The notes under the pieces: model-generated
The model's input: only the letters and a program-made list of their open reading frames with translations
The model's database searches: none
What the model was told of the DNA's origin: nothing
In this document: positions 1-8,104 of the stretch, one piece after another
Position numbering within the stretch: position 1 is the first letter of the stretch
Layout of the letters: each line of letters starts with the position of its first letter
Source of the DNA: Bacteroidales bacterium
GTDB taxonomy: Bacteria > Bacteroidota > Bacteroidia > Bacteroidales > UBA932
NCBI GenBank assembly: GCA_017555925.1
Contig: JAFZFL010000179.1
Location: forward strand, 1 to 15,192
Direction: 5' to 3'
DNA length: 15,192 bases
Position numbers and translations under genes: made by a program

Positions 1-974
1 CCAAATGTCTTTACCAGCTCCTCCTTAATCTTGGACTCAATCACCTGATCCATAACCGGCAACTTAAGCAACACCTTTATACTTGTCTTATTGAGAATAG
101 GTTGCAGCTTTTGCTTGTATATCTTCTCAATAATCAGTGGCACAGCAATAATAACATCCGGTTTGATCTCAGCAAAAGCCCCCATAATAATCTTAGGACT
201 CGGTATTCTTGTCAAGAAGTGGACGTGAGCTCCTATAGACATCTCAAACAAAAACTCAAACATCAATCCGTACATATGCGCTGTAGGCAACATGGAAACC
301 ACATTTGAAGTGTTGTTTAACTGAGGGAAAACCTCCTGTGCAAAGAGCACATTTGACTTCAATGCCCTATATGGAATCATTACGCCTTTAGAAAAGCCCG
401 AAGTACCTGAAGTATAATTGATCATAGCCAACTCCTCATCAGATGACTCCTCATAATATGAAATATCCTCTGCCGAGAAGCTTTTTGGATACTTCCTTCC
501 AAAATACTCGTTCAAATGCTCCCTTGTATCTACAATTTGCTCTCTTGTAGCATAAAGAAGTGAGAAATCATCTATCTGAATAATAGCCTCAAGATTTGGC
601 ATCTCACTCTCAGACAAACTCTCCCAGGCCATCTTTCCCACAAAGAGTATACGGCTGTCCGAATGATTTACTATATGATGCACATTACCTGGCTTGAACT
701 CATGCAAGATGGGAACAGGAACTGCACCATAAGTTATACTTGCCAAGAATACCACACCCCAATTGGCCTGGTTACGTGAACATATTGCAATCTTGTCACC
801 TTTTTCTATTCCACATATACCAAAAATCAAATGCAACTTTTCTATTCTTCTTGCAACATCTCTATAATGCAATGTTATTCCTTTATAATCAGATAGTGCC
901 GGAGCGTTCCAATTCTTCTTGAAACTATTTTCCAACATCTTGTTAAAAGAGATTTCCATACCCATATTTTTCAT
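1..974 (-). CDS. Long-chain acyl-CoA ligase (AMP-binding), C-terminus cut by window edge
   Basis: Probable AMP-forming fatty acid-CoA ligase, which activates a carboxylic acid to an acyl-adenylate and then to an acyl-CoA. Only the N-terminal 324 codons are present; the gene continues beyond base 1. The adenylation-family P-loop YTSGTSGFSKG lies at residues 187-197. The A5-like motif LPTAHMYG is at 229-236, and the N-terminal segment SRNQANWGVVFLA (66-78) is typical of the long-chain acyl-CoA synthetase (FadD/FAA) branch. Start codons at 974, 965 and 959 are all in frame; 974 is used here, but 959 (MEISF) is equally possible because no Shine-Dalgarno motif decides. The start lies 34 bp after the ABC exporter stop, so this is probably the last or a late gene of that operon. 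The family is clear; the substrate is not. An acyl-ACP synthetase or other adenylate-forming enzyme cannot be excluded without the C-terminal domain. Confidence 0.88.
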   Translation of the reverse strand, partial: MKNMGMEISFNKMLENSFKKNWNAPALSDYKGITLHYRDVARRIEKLHLIFGICGIEKGDKIAICSRNQANWGVVFLASITYGAVPVPILHEFKPGNVHHIVNHSDSRILFVGKMAWESLSESEMPNLEAIIQIDDFSLLYATREQIVDTREHLNEYFGRKYPKSFSAEDISYYEESSDEELAMINYTSGTSGFSKGVMIPYRALKSNVLFAQEVFPQLNNTSNVVSMLPTAHMYGLMFEFLFEMSIGAHVHFLTRIPSPKIIMGAFAEIKPDVIIAVPLIIEKIYKQKLQPILNKTSIKVLLKLPVMDQVIESKIKEELVKTF

Positions 975-1008
975 TTTTTACTATTTGCTATTTAAAATTC
1001 TGCAATTC

Positions 1009-2814
1009 TCACAAATGCGAATAGAGTCCATGATTACTTCTCAACTCGCTATGTTTGCCCCTTTCAATAATTTCGCCCTTCTGCAGAACAACTATCTCAT
1101 CTGCATTTTGGATTGTCGACAATCTATGGGCAATTACTACAGAGGTTCTGTTTTTCATCAGATTGTTCAGAGCATCCTGAACAAGTCTCTCGCTCTCTGT
1201 ATCAAGAGCCGAGGTGGCTTCATCAAGAATAAGTATTGGAGGATTCTTAAGCACAGCACGTGCAATAGCCAGTCTCTGTCTCTGTCCGCCACTGAGTTTG
1301 GCTCCTCTGTCGCCAATATTTGTATCATACCCATTTTCCATCTCCATAATGAAATTGTGGGCATTGGCCACCTTAGCCGCATTTATAACCTCCTCCCTGC
1401 TGACATTCTTCATGCCAAAAGTTATATTGTTATAGACTGTATCGTTGAACAATATTGCCTCCTGGGTAACAATGCCCATCTGGGCAATGAGGCTCTTGAG
1501 ACTGTACTCTTTTATATTTACGCCGTCAAGTAGAATTTCACCCTCTGTCACATCATAAAAACGAGGCAACATATCAGCCATTGTTGATTTTCCGCCTCCC
1601 GACGGTCCTACGATAGCCACGCTCTTTCCTCTTGGGATAACCAGATTTATATTCTTCAAAACAGGCTCCTGTGAATATGCAAAGCTCACTCCCTTAAACT
1701 CTATACTATCCTTAAACTCCTTGATCTCTACCGGATTGGCAACCTCCTTTACAGGATTTTCCACATCAAGAATAGCAAAGAGTCTGTTACCTGAAACCAT
1801 ACCCCTCTGAATACTTGCATAGGCGTTTGACATTGCCTTTGCAGGTTCAAGCACCCTCCAGTAGAAACTTATATATACAACAAACTCCGGAATACCCATA
1901 CCGAGTTCACCATGAATCTGAAGCCATCCACCATAGAACAGCACACCTGCCGCTACAGAAATACCAAGAAACTCAGATAGTGGAGAGGCAAGTTCCTGAC
2001 GGTTAAACATAGCTTTACTGCTTCTGCGGTGCTCATCGTTTGTCTTTTCAAAGCAACCGTCAACATAGCTCTGTGCATTAAAACCCTTTATAATTCTTAT
2101 ACCCGATATAGCCTCTTCAAAATGGGTTACAATCTTACCCATCAGCGATTGCGTCTCAACCGCCTTGCGTTTCAAGTATCTGCTTATTTTTCCTATTACA
2201 ATTGCAGAAAACGGCAATGTGAGCAGCGTTACAAGTGTAAGCCTTGGAGACATGTAAAAAAGACCTGCCAGAAAACCTATTATCAGAAGAGGTTCGCGGA
2301 ACAATACATGAAAGCTGTTGGCCACACCATTCTGCACCTCCGTAACATCATTTGAAATGCTTGAGAGTATATCTCCTTTTCTCTGGTCGCTGAAATATCC
2401 TACGTTAAGGCTCGAAATCTTATTGAAGAGTGCCCTGCGTATATTTTGCATGATATAGGTTCTCATATCAACAAGTATACGTTGCGACAAATAGCGTGTC
2501 AAGTTTGACAGGAACGACGTAAATATAAGTATGGCACACACAAACATCAGCGCCTTGAGTATTCCACAATCCTGCATTATATGTGTGAGTACAAACCTGA
2601 AAGCCTCCTGAAAATACTCTGCGCTTAGAACAAACTCCGGCATTGTCAACTGCTGCTCAACATTGGAAGGCTCAAAAAGCACTGTTAGAAGAGGCCCTAT
2701 AAGTGCATAATTCACAACGCCAAAAATGACTGAAAATATTGATAAAATAAGATACCCCGGCCAAAATCTGCTGAACGGCCTTGCATAAGCCAACAACCTC
2801 CTGAATGACTCCAT
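1009..2814 (-). CDS. MsbA-type ABC exporter (fused membrane and ATPase domains)
   Basis: A 601-aa half-transporter that should work as a homodimer in the inner membrane. The exporter-type membrane domain (about residues 15-345, roughly six segments) is followed by the nucleotide-binding domain. Visible ATPase motifs are Walker A GPSGGGKST (403-411), Q-loop Q451, signature LSGGQ (507-511), Walker B ILILDE (527-532), D-loop SALD (535-538) and H-loop H563. All catalytic residues are intact. The layout matches MsbA-like lipid flippases, but drug or peptide exporters share it, so the lipid substrate is inferred. The frame extends upstream to a TTG at 2832. The ATG at 2814 is preferred because it follows the DUF4834 stop by one base (TAGTATG). 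A GAGGAGG run about 10 bases upstream looks like a Shine-Dalgarno site, although it also encodes the end of the previous protein. Fourth-listed, third-transcribed gene of the operon. Confidence 0.9.
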   Translation of the reverse strand: MESFRRLLAYARPFSRFWPGYLILSIFSVIFGVVNYALIGPLLTVLFEPSNVEQQLTMPEFVLSAEYFQEAFRFVLTHIMQDCGILKALMFVCAILIFTSFLSNLTRYLSQRILVDMRTYIMQNIRRALFNKISSLNVGYFSDQRKGDILSSISNDVTEVQNGVANSFHVLFREPLLIIGFLAGLFYMSPRLTLVTLLTLPFSAIVIGKISRYLKRKAVETQSLMGKIVTHFEEAISGIRIIKGFNAQSYVDGCFEKTNDEHRRSSKAMFNRQELASPLSEFLGISVAAGVLFYGGWLQIHGELGMGIPEFVVYISFYWRVLEPAKAMSNAYASIQRGMVSGNRLFAILDVENPVKEVANPVEIKEFKDSIEFKGVSFAYSQEPVLKNINLVIPRGKSVAIVGPSGGGKSTMADMLPRFYDVTEGEILLDGVNIKEYSLKSLIAQMGIVTQEAILFNDTVYNNITFGMKNVSREEVINAAKVANAHNFIMEMENGYDTNIGDRGAKLSGGQRQRLAIARAVLKNPPILILDEATSALDTESERLVQDALNNLMKNRTSVVIAHRLSTIQNADEIVVLQKGEIIERGKHSELRSNHGLYSHL

Positions 2815-2815
2815 A

Positions 2816-3121
2816 CTACTTTTCCTCCTCAAATTCTATATATTCACCCATATCCTTCTCAATAACCTTTTCTCTCTCTTCCACTTTTGAGACAGTTACT
2901 TTTCCCTCCTGCTCCTTACTGCGTCTCACCTCCTCATTCTGCATCTGTTCATTTGCAGCATTACCGTAAAAATTAGTATATACCCCACCAAAATTTCCAA
3001 ATGAGGTACCTCCATTTTTCATTTTACGTTTCACATACCAAGTGAGTATCAATGGGAACAACTTTGATACTACCCAGCCGAAGATGAATATGAATAATAA
3101 AAATGTTAAAATAAACTCCAT
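2816..3121 (-). CDS. DUF4834-like small membrane protein
   Basis: A 101-aa protein with one hydrophobic segment at residues 2-26, a basic stretch (VKRKMK, about 30-35), a Gly/Phe/Tyr-rich stretch (GNFGGVYTNFYG, about 42-53) and a highly charged Glu/Lys tail from about 60 to the end. This arrangement matches the DUF4834 family of Bacteroidota, whose function is unknown. The hydrophobic start suggests membrane anchoring with the charged tail in the cytoplasm, though topology is inferred. Its ATG shares a base with the stop of the 769-aa gene (TAATG), and its own stop is one base from the ABC exporter ATG, so translation of the three is probably coupled. This makes a role tied to the 769-aa protein or the exporter plausible but unproven. 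Confidence 0.75.
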   Translation of the reverse strand: MEFILTFLLFIFIFGWVVSKLFPLILTWYVKRKMKNGGTSFGNFGGVYTNFYGNAANEQMQNEEVRRSKEQEGKVTVSKVEEREKVIEKDMGEYIEFEEEK

Positions 3122-5430
3122 TACTGAACTCTTCTCGTTTTGCCACTCTTAAGATTTACAATAAAATCTTTACCATCCTTACCTGAAACCCTTATATCAT
3201 CGCCGCCCTCCTCTAAAATGGCACTTTCATTGCTTATTACACGCTTCTTATCCTTAACCTCCACTTCAGAGCCATCCATTCTGTAAATGCGTGTTCTTAA
3301 AACGCTTCTTAAAATTATATAATCCTCACCATTGACACGTGCAATCTCCGGCAACTCCTTTACAAACTCAGGAGCCTTAATCCCTATACCCTCCAATGAT
3401 TTCTTCTCTCTCTCCAATTTATAGAGAGTTATTGAATTGTCCTCATTCAACACAAAGAATGAGTAATCCCTGTCGCCACCCATATCCACAATTTTAGGAC
3501 CAAGTATTACTCTCTTCTCAAGTTTTACAGGAAATCCCCTTACAATTCTTGCCATACGGTCCAAAAGATAGAGTTTGTCGCCAGATATAAAGATCATTTG
3601 CAGCTTGCCATTTTTAAAGAAGTCTACCTGGTCAATAATACCGCAAATCGGTGTCTCAAAAGGGATAGCCCATATTCCCCTCTTTGCAGCACTCATGAGC
3701 CTTATCTTGTTGTTAGGCAACTGTTCAACATACTGCTTCTCACCCTTTACATGATCCCTTATCTCAAACGGGCCTCTGCCTACAACTATTGTACTGTCTA
3801 TATAAATTGTATTGTCAGCGCTCTCCTCCCGTGGTCTCTCCTGTGGTATTTCGGCCAACTTTGTGGCACAAAAAGCAATATCGGAGCGCACTTCGCCACC
3901 CTCTGCACTAATATTCAAAAACAGCATCTCAAAATTATTCCTCACAAGGCTCTTTTTGAAGAGGTTTCTGTAATAGGGTTTTATCACCTGCAACAGAGTG
4001 TCGGGCGACTCCTTTATGTTTGAAACAACCTTTATAAGTCCCTCTTTCCCAAGAAATCCCTTTAACGGTGTCTGGTCTGTCCAATAATCAAGCGACGTAT
4101 AATTGGCGTTACCAACAGCAAACTCTGCAACAATATCTTTAGGTCCTATTACCCTCCAACCGCTGCCCAAATTGCAGATGCTCTCTTCATTACAATGAGA
4201 AAAAAGCTCTCCAAAAACAGATTCAAGGTACCCCTTATAGAGATAATCCTCCACATCCGGAGTCCTTTTCTTGTCTATCACACTTGCAACCATGTTGCCT
4301 ATTCCAAAAGATGCCTCTCCTTTAACGAAGGTCAGCCACTCATACCTGTCTCCAAACTTGCAATATGCAGCCACAAGCTCTTTAACTCCCAATGAGCCTG
4401 CATATTCAAGAGGTTTCATCTCTCCCTCTATTCCAACCAGATGCTGCTTGTATTTATAACCTCCCAACTTTTTATGGACTTCAAGAAAAAGTTGGTGCTT
4501 CTCCAAATACTTATCAATATCAGACAGCACCATACTGGCGCAAAAGAGCGTCTGGGCAGGCAATATCTTTGCAAAATCGCTCTTGGACGCTTTTTGTGTC
4601 AACAATGTGGTTGACTGATACTTCTCCTCCCGTTCATTTACCAGATTTCCCTTCATCCTCAACATTCCATTCTCCAATACCATCTCTAAAGAGCTCCAAG
4701 AGGCATACCTCAATATGAAATCTGAATATTTAAGACACTCTCTCGAAACTACACCAGAGAAAAACTTGCCTATCTGATTATGGTTTATGTATATTGCCAT
4801 ACCGTCACCCCTCTTCCTGTAAAGATTGGCAAAATCAATATTGTCCATCAGAGATGTTCCATTGTCGAGATGTCTTATAACGCTCTCAACCAAAAATGAG
4901 GATGTACTCATTATAAGCACATTACCGCATAGGGCCACATTAAGGCTGTCATCAAATGTAGATATATCGGTTGAATTGTATCTTTTCTTCCTTCCCTGCA
5001 AAAAAGGGAGAAGTTCATTCGCTCTCCTGCCCTCTTTATTCAAGTCTGCAATATCTGTAAGGCCAAGAACAGAAACATCATTTTTGGATGAATAGTGAAG
5101 AGAAAAGAGCAAAGGCAAATTCTTGTCCTGAAAATGAGCAGATAGCTTCATTTGAATCTTGGACAGGGGATGCGTCTCATCTACAAGCCTGTATGCAAAC
5201 GACGACGTATCATTTACCATTGGCAAGAACTTATCAGACTCCTTTATATCAAATACAATTACCGCATCACTTGGAATTGCACTGCTCAAAGAGAATTCTC
5301 TTCCAATTGGAGCGACCGTCCCTTTATCGGATCTTCCACCAAAAAGATTTGAAAAAATTAATATTATTATAACTGTCAGTATCACAGCTGCTACAGAGCC
5401 AAATACCAATAGTTTTCTGTTATTGTTCAT
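3121..5430 (-). CDS. Large membrane-anchored envelope protein of unknown function
   Basis: A 769-aa protein I cannot assign to a characterised family. One strong transmembrane segment lies near the N-terminus (about residues 6-30, preceded by NNNRK). Everything after it has no further long hydrophobic run, so most of the protein is probably periplasmic. Residues from about 50 (AIPSDAVIVFDI) to about 530 are reminiscent of DUF3352/DUF4836-type proteins, which carry a similar 'P-x-D-A-x-x-x-x-x-D' opening; this is resemblance only. After a Pro/Glu-rich linker (QERPREESAD), the last ~220 residues contain short beta-strand phrases such as DKLYLLDRMARIVRGFPV, which resemble beta-propeller or PQQ-like blades. 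The ATG at 5430 is preferred to the TTG just before it. First gene of the four-gene operon, with a -7 promoter box 28 bp upstream, and it overlaps the DUF4834 gene by one base. Confidence 0.8.
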   Translation of the reverse strand: MNNNRKLLVFGSVAAVILTVIIILIFSNLFGGRSDKGTVAPIGREFSLSSAIPSDAVIVFDIKESDKFLPMVNDTSSFAYRLVDETHPLSKIQMKLSAHFQDKNLPLLFSLHYSSKNDVSVLGLTDIADLNKEGRRANELLPFLQGRKKRYNSTDISTFDDSLNVALCGNVLIMSTSSFLVESVIRHLDNGTSLMDNIDFANLYRKRGDGMAIYINHNQIGKFFSGVVSRECLKYSDFILRYASWSSLEMVLENGMLRMKGNLVNEREEKYQSTTLLTQKASKSDFAKILPAQTLFCASMVLSDIDKYLEKHQLFLEVHKKLGGYKYKQHLVGIEGEMKPLEYAGSLGVKELVAAYCKFGDRYEWLTFVKGEASFGIGNMVASVIDKKRTPDVEDYLYKGYLESVFGELFSHCNEESICNLGSGWRVIGPKDIVAEFAVGNANYTSLDYWTDQTPLKGFLGKEGLIKVVSNIKESPDTLLQVIKPYYRNLFKKSLVRNNFEMLFLNISAEGGEVRSDIAFCATKLAEIPQERPREESADNTIYIDSTIVVGRGPFEIRDHVKGEKQYVEQLPNNKIRLMSAAKRGIWAIPFETPICGIIDQVDFFKNGKLQMIFISGDKLYLLDRMARIVRGFPVKLEKRVILGPKIVDMGGDRDYSFFVLNEDNSITLYKLEREKKSLEGIGIKAPEFVKELPEIARVNGEDYIILRSVLRTRIYRMDGSEVEVKDKKRVISNESAILEEGGDDIRVSGKDGKDFIVNLKSGKTRRVQ

Positions 5431-5457
5431 CAAAATACGCCCAATTTATTAAGGGTA

Positions 5458-5485
5458 CAAATATACTAATGATTGAAGAAACAAA
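5458..5485 (-). promoter_or_regulatory. Candidate promoter of the 769-aa/DUF4834/ABC/ligase operon
   Basis: On the minus strand, TATATTTG (5458-5465) is a perfect match to the Bacteroidota -7 box TAnnTTTG. A TTTG (5482-5485) lies 16 bases upstream as a possible -33 element; the spacing is a little shorter than the usual value. It sits just ahead of the ATG at 5430 and just after the terminator of the preceding unit, which fits an operon start. Confidence 0.5.
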
Positions 5486-5499
5486 AAAGTATACACAAC

Positions 5500-5531
5500 A
5501 AAAAGAGCGAATCACATTATATGATCCGCTC
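5500..5531 (-). terminator. Intrinsic terminator after the DUF3127 gene
   Basis: On the minus strand the arm GAGCGGATCA (5522-5531) pairs with TGATTCGCTC (5505-5514) over 10 bp, with one G-U pair and a 7-base loop. A run of five T (5500-5504) follows directly. It lies 31 bases past the DUF3127 stop and ends the kdsD-nhaA-FKBP-DUF3127 block. Confidence 0.85.
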
Positions 5532-5562
5532 CATTTGAATATTCATATCTCCGTTGCAAAAC

Positions 5563-5964
5563 TTAGAATGGCAAATCGCCCTCATCTTCTCCGTCCAAGC
5601 CTGCTCCTATAAAAGGGTCAGACAATGGAGCAGACACTCCCGACGGATTATTGCCGGATACCCCATTAAACCCTTGAGCCGAAGGTACTGAATCGCGTTG
5701 GATTCTCCAGGCCCTTACATCGGTATACCATCGTCCATTGAACTCTCTCGACTCTATATTGATTGAGATATTCAATATCTCTCCCACATTATATGCACGC
5801 AACTCAGAGACTTTCTCATCGCCCCATACATTCATACAAATTTTGCGCGGATAAGACTCAACTGTCTCAACAATAAAGTTCTGTTTGCACCAAGCTCCTC
5901 TGGCGCTGCTTCCTCTCTCCTCCTGCAACTTTTCAACAAGTTTGCATTTTAATTCAAGTGCCAT
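5563..5964 (-). CDS. DUF3127 protein with SSB-like acidic C-terminal tail
   Basis: A 133-aa protein of the DUF3127 family, which is common in Bacteroidota and has no assigned function that I know. The core (about 5-90) looks like an OB-fold: a first strand ELKCKLVEKL, then KQNFIVET, YPRKICMNVWGDE, NVGEILNISINIESREFNGRWYTDVRAWRI in short strands. A flexible Gly/Ser/Pro/Asn-rich linker follows (about 92-118), then an acidic tip DGEDEGDLPF. That tip closely resembles the conserved end of bacterial SSB proteins (DDDIPF type), which binds RecQ, PriA and other partners. So a single-stranded nucleic acid binding role is a reasonable hypothesis from architecture, not shown. Its ATG is 6 bp after the FKBP stop, and it is the last gene before a terminator. 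This is not the canonical SSB: the core matches DUF3127 better. Confidence 0.82.
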   Translation of the reverse strand: MALELKCKLVEKLQEERGSSARGAWCKQNFIVETVESYPRKICMNVWGDEKVSELRAYNVGEILNISINIESREFNGRWYTDVRAWRIQRDSVPSAQGFNGVSGNNPSGVSAPLSDPFIGAGLDGEDEGDLPF

Positions 5965-5970
5965 AACTTG

Positions 5971-6696
5971 TTATTTTTTCTCAGTCTCTTCTGCTGCTTT
6001 GTAAACCTTAACAAGCTCAACCTCAAAAATCAAAGTAGAGTAAGCAGGCAAATTAGGACCCATTGCGCGTGGACCATAACCCAACTCGTATGGAACCCAC
6101 AAAGTTATTTTTCCACCCTCGCCAACAAGCTGCATACCTTCTGTCCAACCTTTGATTACACGGTTTAGAGGGAATTTTGCAGTCTCGCCTCTGTCATAAG
6201 ATGAATCAAATTTAGTACCATCAAGTAGAGTACCAACATAATGCACCTCTACTGTATCTGCAACAGTTGCCTTGATCTCCTCATTACCGGCATTCTCAAT
6301 CTTGTACTGCAAACCGCTCTCCAAAACCTGTACACCCTCTTTCTCTTTATTTTCAGCCATGAATTTAGCCTGACGCTCCTCTCTAACTTTAGCCATAGCT
6401 TTTTCTGCTTTCTGCATGTAAGTTTGGATAATAACACCAATCTGCTGCTCAGGAATTCTTATGCTGTCACCTGCCAAAACATCAAAAATACCCTTTTCCA
6501 TTTGAGCAATGTCAATTGCCTCCAAATTTGAAGATTTTAACATGTTTCCAAAAGATACTCCAACGCAATAACTTACAGAGTCAATCATACCTTTTGAAAT
6601 GCCAGGCAACTTCTCTACCTTAGGGCCTTTGTTGCAACATGATGCAAACATTAGTGCAGCTACTGCACAAAGTGTAATTGTTTTTAGTGTTCTCAT
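5971..6696 (-). CDS. FKBP-type peptidyl-prolyl cis-trans isomerase, lipoprotein
   Basis: A 241-aa prolyl isomerase expected to assist folding of exported proteins. A signal peptide (residues 1-19) ends in a lipobox-like FAS before Cys20, with a second Cys at 21, so it is probably lipid-anchored. The residues after the Cys (NKGPK) are not acid-rich, which argues against surface export and for the periplasmic side. An FKBP N-terminal helical dimerisation domain spans about 32-118 (rich in K/E/A helices). The FKBP catalytic domain spans about 145-232 and shows the signature VHYVGTLLDGTKFDSSYDRG (151-170), VIKGWTEGMQL (180-190) and YGPRAMG (207-213). It is similar in layout to FkpA/Mip. It lies 20 bp after nhaA and 6 bp before the DUF3127 gene, so it is probably cotranscribed with both. 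Confidence 0.93.
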   Translation of the reverse strand: MRTLKTITLCAVAALMFASCCNKGPKVEKLPGISKGMIDSVSYCVGVSFGNMLKSSNLEAIDIAQMEKGIFDVLAGDSIRIPEQQIGVIIQTYMQKAEKAMAKVREERQAKFMAENKEKEGVQVLESGLQYKIENAGNEEIKATVADTVEVHYVGTLLDGTKFDSSYDRGETAKFPLNRVIKGWTEGMQLVGEGGKITLWVPYELGYGPRAMGPNLPAYSTLIFEVELVKVYKAAEETEKK

Positions 6697-6716
6697 AATT
6701 ATAATTTGTTATTTAA

Positions 6717-8054
6717 TTAGTTATTTGCCTCCTTCTTACATGTAACCATCATTGCCAACAATCCAAGAACTGCCGCCAATGTAGATGTTATCAATATTGT
6801 AGCCTTACCAAGATTTATAAGATTAATATCCTTGAATGCCAACGAATCAATAAAAATTGACATTGTAAAACCTATTCCTGCAATCATGCCCAGAGCAAAT
6901 ATCTGTCTCCATCTTGTCCCTTGAGGCAGTTCTGCTATACCCAACTTCACCGACAGCAGGCTGAACAGGAAAATACCTATTGGTTTGCCCAAAAGCAGAC
7001 CGAAGAAAATACCTGTTGCCACCGCAGGCACAGGTGATGTAAACAATCTCCATGTAATTTCAACACCTGAATTTGCCAGTGCGAACAACGGCATTATCAG
7101 GAATGTGGTCCAAGGATGCAACGAAGCCTCAAACTTATGCATCAACGGATTTATCTCCTCAACATGTTTGTCAATCTGATGTATAATATACTGTTGTTTA
7201 GGATTGGCCAAGACCTCCACTTCACTGTTGCTCGCCTCTTTGAATTTGCCCAACAAATGTTTTACCCTCACAAAGAACTTAACCTCATTGATAACAGTTC
7301 TGGAAGGAATTGTCATGGCAAGAATGACACCTGCAATTGTTGCATGTATACCCGACTGCAGGATTAACCACCAAAGCAACAAACCAGGTATTATATAAAG
7401 CAGCACACTGCGCACCTTGTTTCTGTTCAATATCATAAGAAATCCAACCACAAGCGCTGCATACGCAAGCATATCAAAATGAAGGGTATGGGTAGGATAG
7501 AATATTGCAAGCACAATAATTGCTCCCAAATCATCAACAATGGCAAGAGCTGTAAGGAACACCTTCAACCCCACAGGAACCCTCTTCCCCAAAAGTGACA
7601 ATATACCGAGCGCAAATGCAATATCTGTTGCCATTGGTATTCCCCATCCATTTACCGACGGAGTACCATTGTTGAAAAGGAAATAGATGACAGCCGGAAC
7701 TATCATACCACCCACAGCTGCAAATATTGGCAATGCTGCATGCTTAAATGAAGAGAGTTCTCCAACAAGCATCTCTCTCTTGATTTCGAGACCTACGACA
7801 AAGAAAAATATGGCCATAAGACCATCATTTATCCAATGTCCTATCCTCATTGTGATGGAAAAGTTTCCAATGGTTATTCCTGCATCCTTATGCCACAACT
7901 CATGTACAAAGTCAAGTGAAGGCATATTTGCACAAACCAATGAAACTATTGCACAGATCAGCAGCAATATGCCGCCTATTGATTCGTTATGAATGAATTG
8001 GTTGAAAAAGTTTCTTGCCTCAAGGGTCATCACGGCTCTCTTTGGTATTTTCAT
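6717..8054 (-). CDS. nhaA: Na+/H+ antiporter NhaA
   Basis: A 445-aa inner-membrane antiporter that expels Na+ (or Li+) in exchange for H+ for pH and sodium homeostasis. NhaA hallmarks are visible: VVGLEIKREMLVGEL (86-100), the MATDIAFALG motif with Asp144, and the adjacent ion-binding pair Asp174-Asp175 in TALAIVDDLGAI. The later segment PLFALANSGVEI is also typical. Compared with the E. coli protein (388 aa) there is an extra hydrophilic stretch of about 40 residues in the middle (about 265-310, including EVEVLANPKQQYIIHQIDKH). I have seen longer NhaA forms described in this phylum. The frame extends to a TTG at 8081. The ATG at 8054 is chosen because that TTG falls inside a probable -7 promoter box. 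It is 42 bp from the kdsD stop, 20 bp before the FKBP gene. Confidence 0.95.
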   Translation of the reverse strand: MKIPKRAVMTLEARNFFNQFIHNESIGGILLLICAIVSLVCANMPSLDFVHELWHKDAGITIGNFSITMRIGHWINDGLMAIFFFVVGLEIKREMLVGELSSFKHAALPIFAAVGGMIVPAVIYFLFNNGTPSVNGWGIPMATDIAFALGILSLLGKRVPVGLKVFLTALAIVDDLGAIIVLAIFYPTHTLHFDMLAYAALVVGFLMILNRNKVRSVLLYIIPGLLLWWLILQSGIHATIAGVILAMTIPSRTVINEVKFFVRVKHLLGKFKEASNSEVEVLANPKQQYIIHQIDKHVEEINPLMHKFEASLHPWTTFLIMPLFALANSGVEITWRLFTSPVPAVATGIFFGLLLGKPIGIFLFSLLSVKLGIAELPQGTRWRQIFALGMIAGIGFTMSIFIDSLAFKDINLINLGKATILITSTLAAVLGLLAMMVTCKKEANN

Positions 8055-8078
8055 CTTCTTTTCTATTTTGTTAGCGCA

Positions 8079-8104
8079 CAAAGATAATTAAATATTTTAA
8101 ACAA
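8079..8104 (-). promoter_or_regulatory. Candidate nhaA promoter overlapping the kdsD stop
   Basis: On the minus strand, TATCTTTG (8079-8086) matches the TAnnTTTG -7 box perfectly. A TTG (8102-8104) lies 15 bases upstream, inside the last codons of kdsD; this spacing is short. No terminator lies between kdsD and nhaA, so nhaA could be read both from here and by read-through. Confidence 0.45.

Noticed and set aside
919..1533. 204-codon open frame on the plus strand across the ABC exporter gene
   Set aside because: It is antisense to an ABC exporter with all motifs intact, and its translation shows no family features.
2815..2832. TTG start adding six residues to the ABC exporter
   Set aside because: It overlaps the DUF4834 coding end, and an ATG one base after that stop is the better start.
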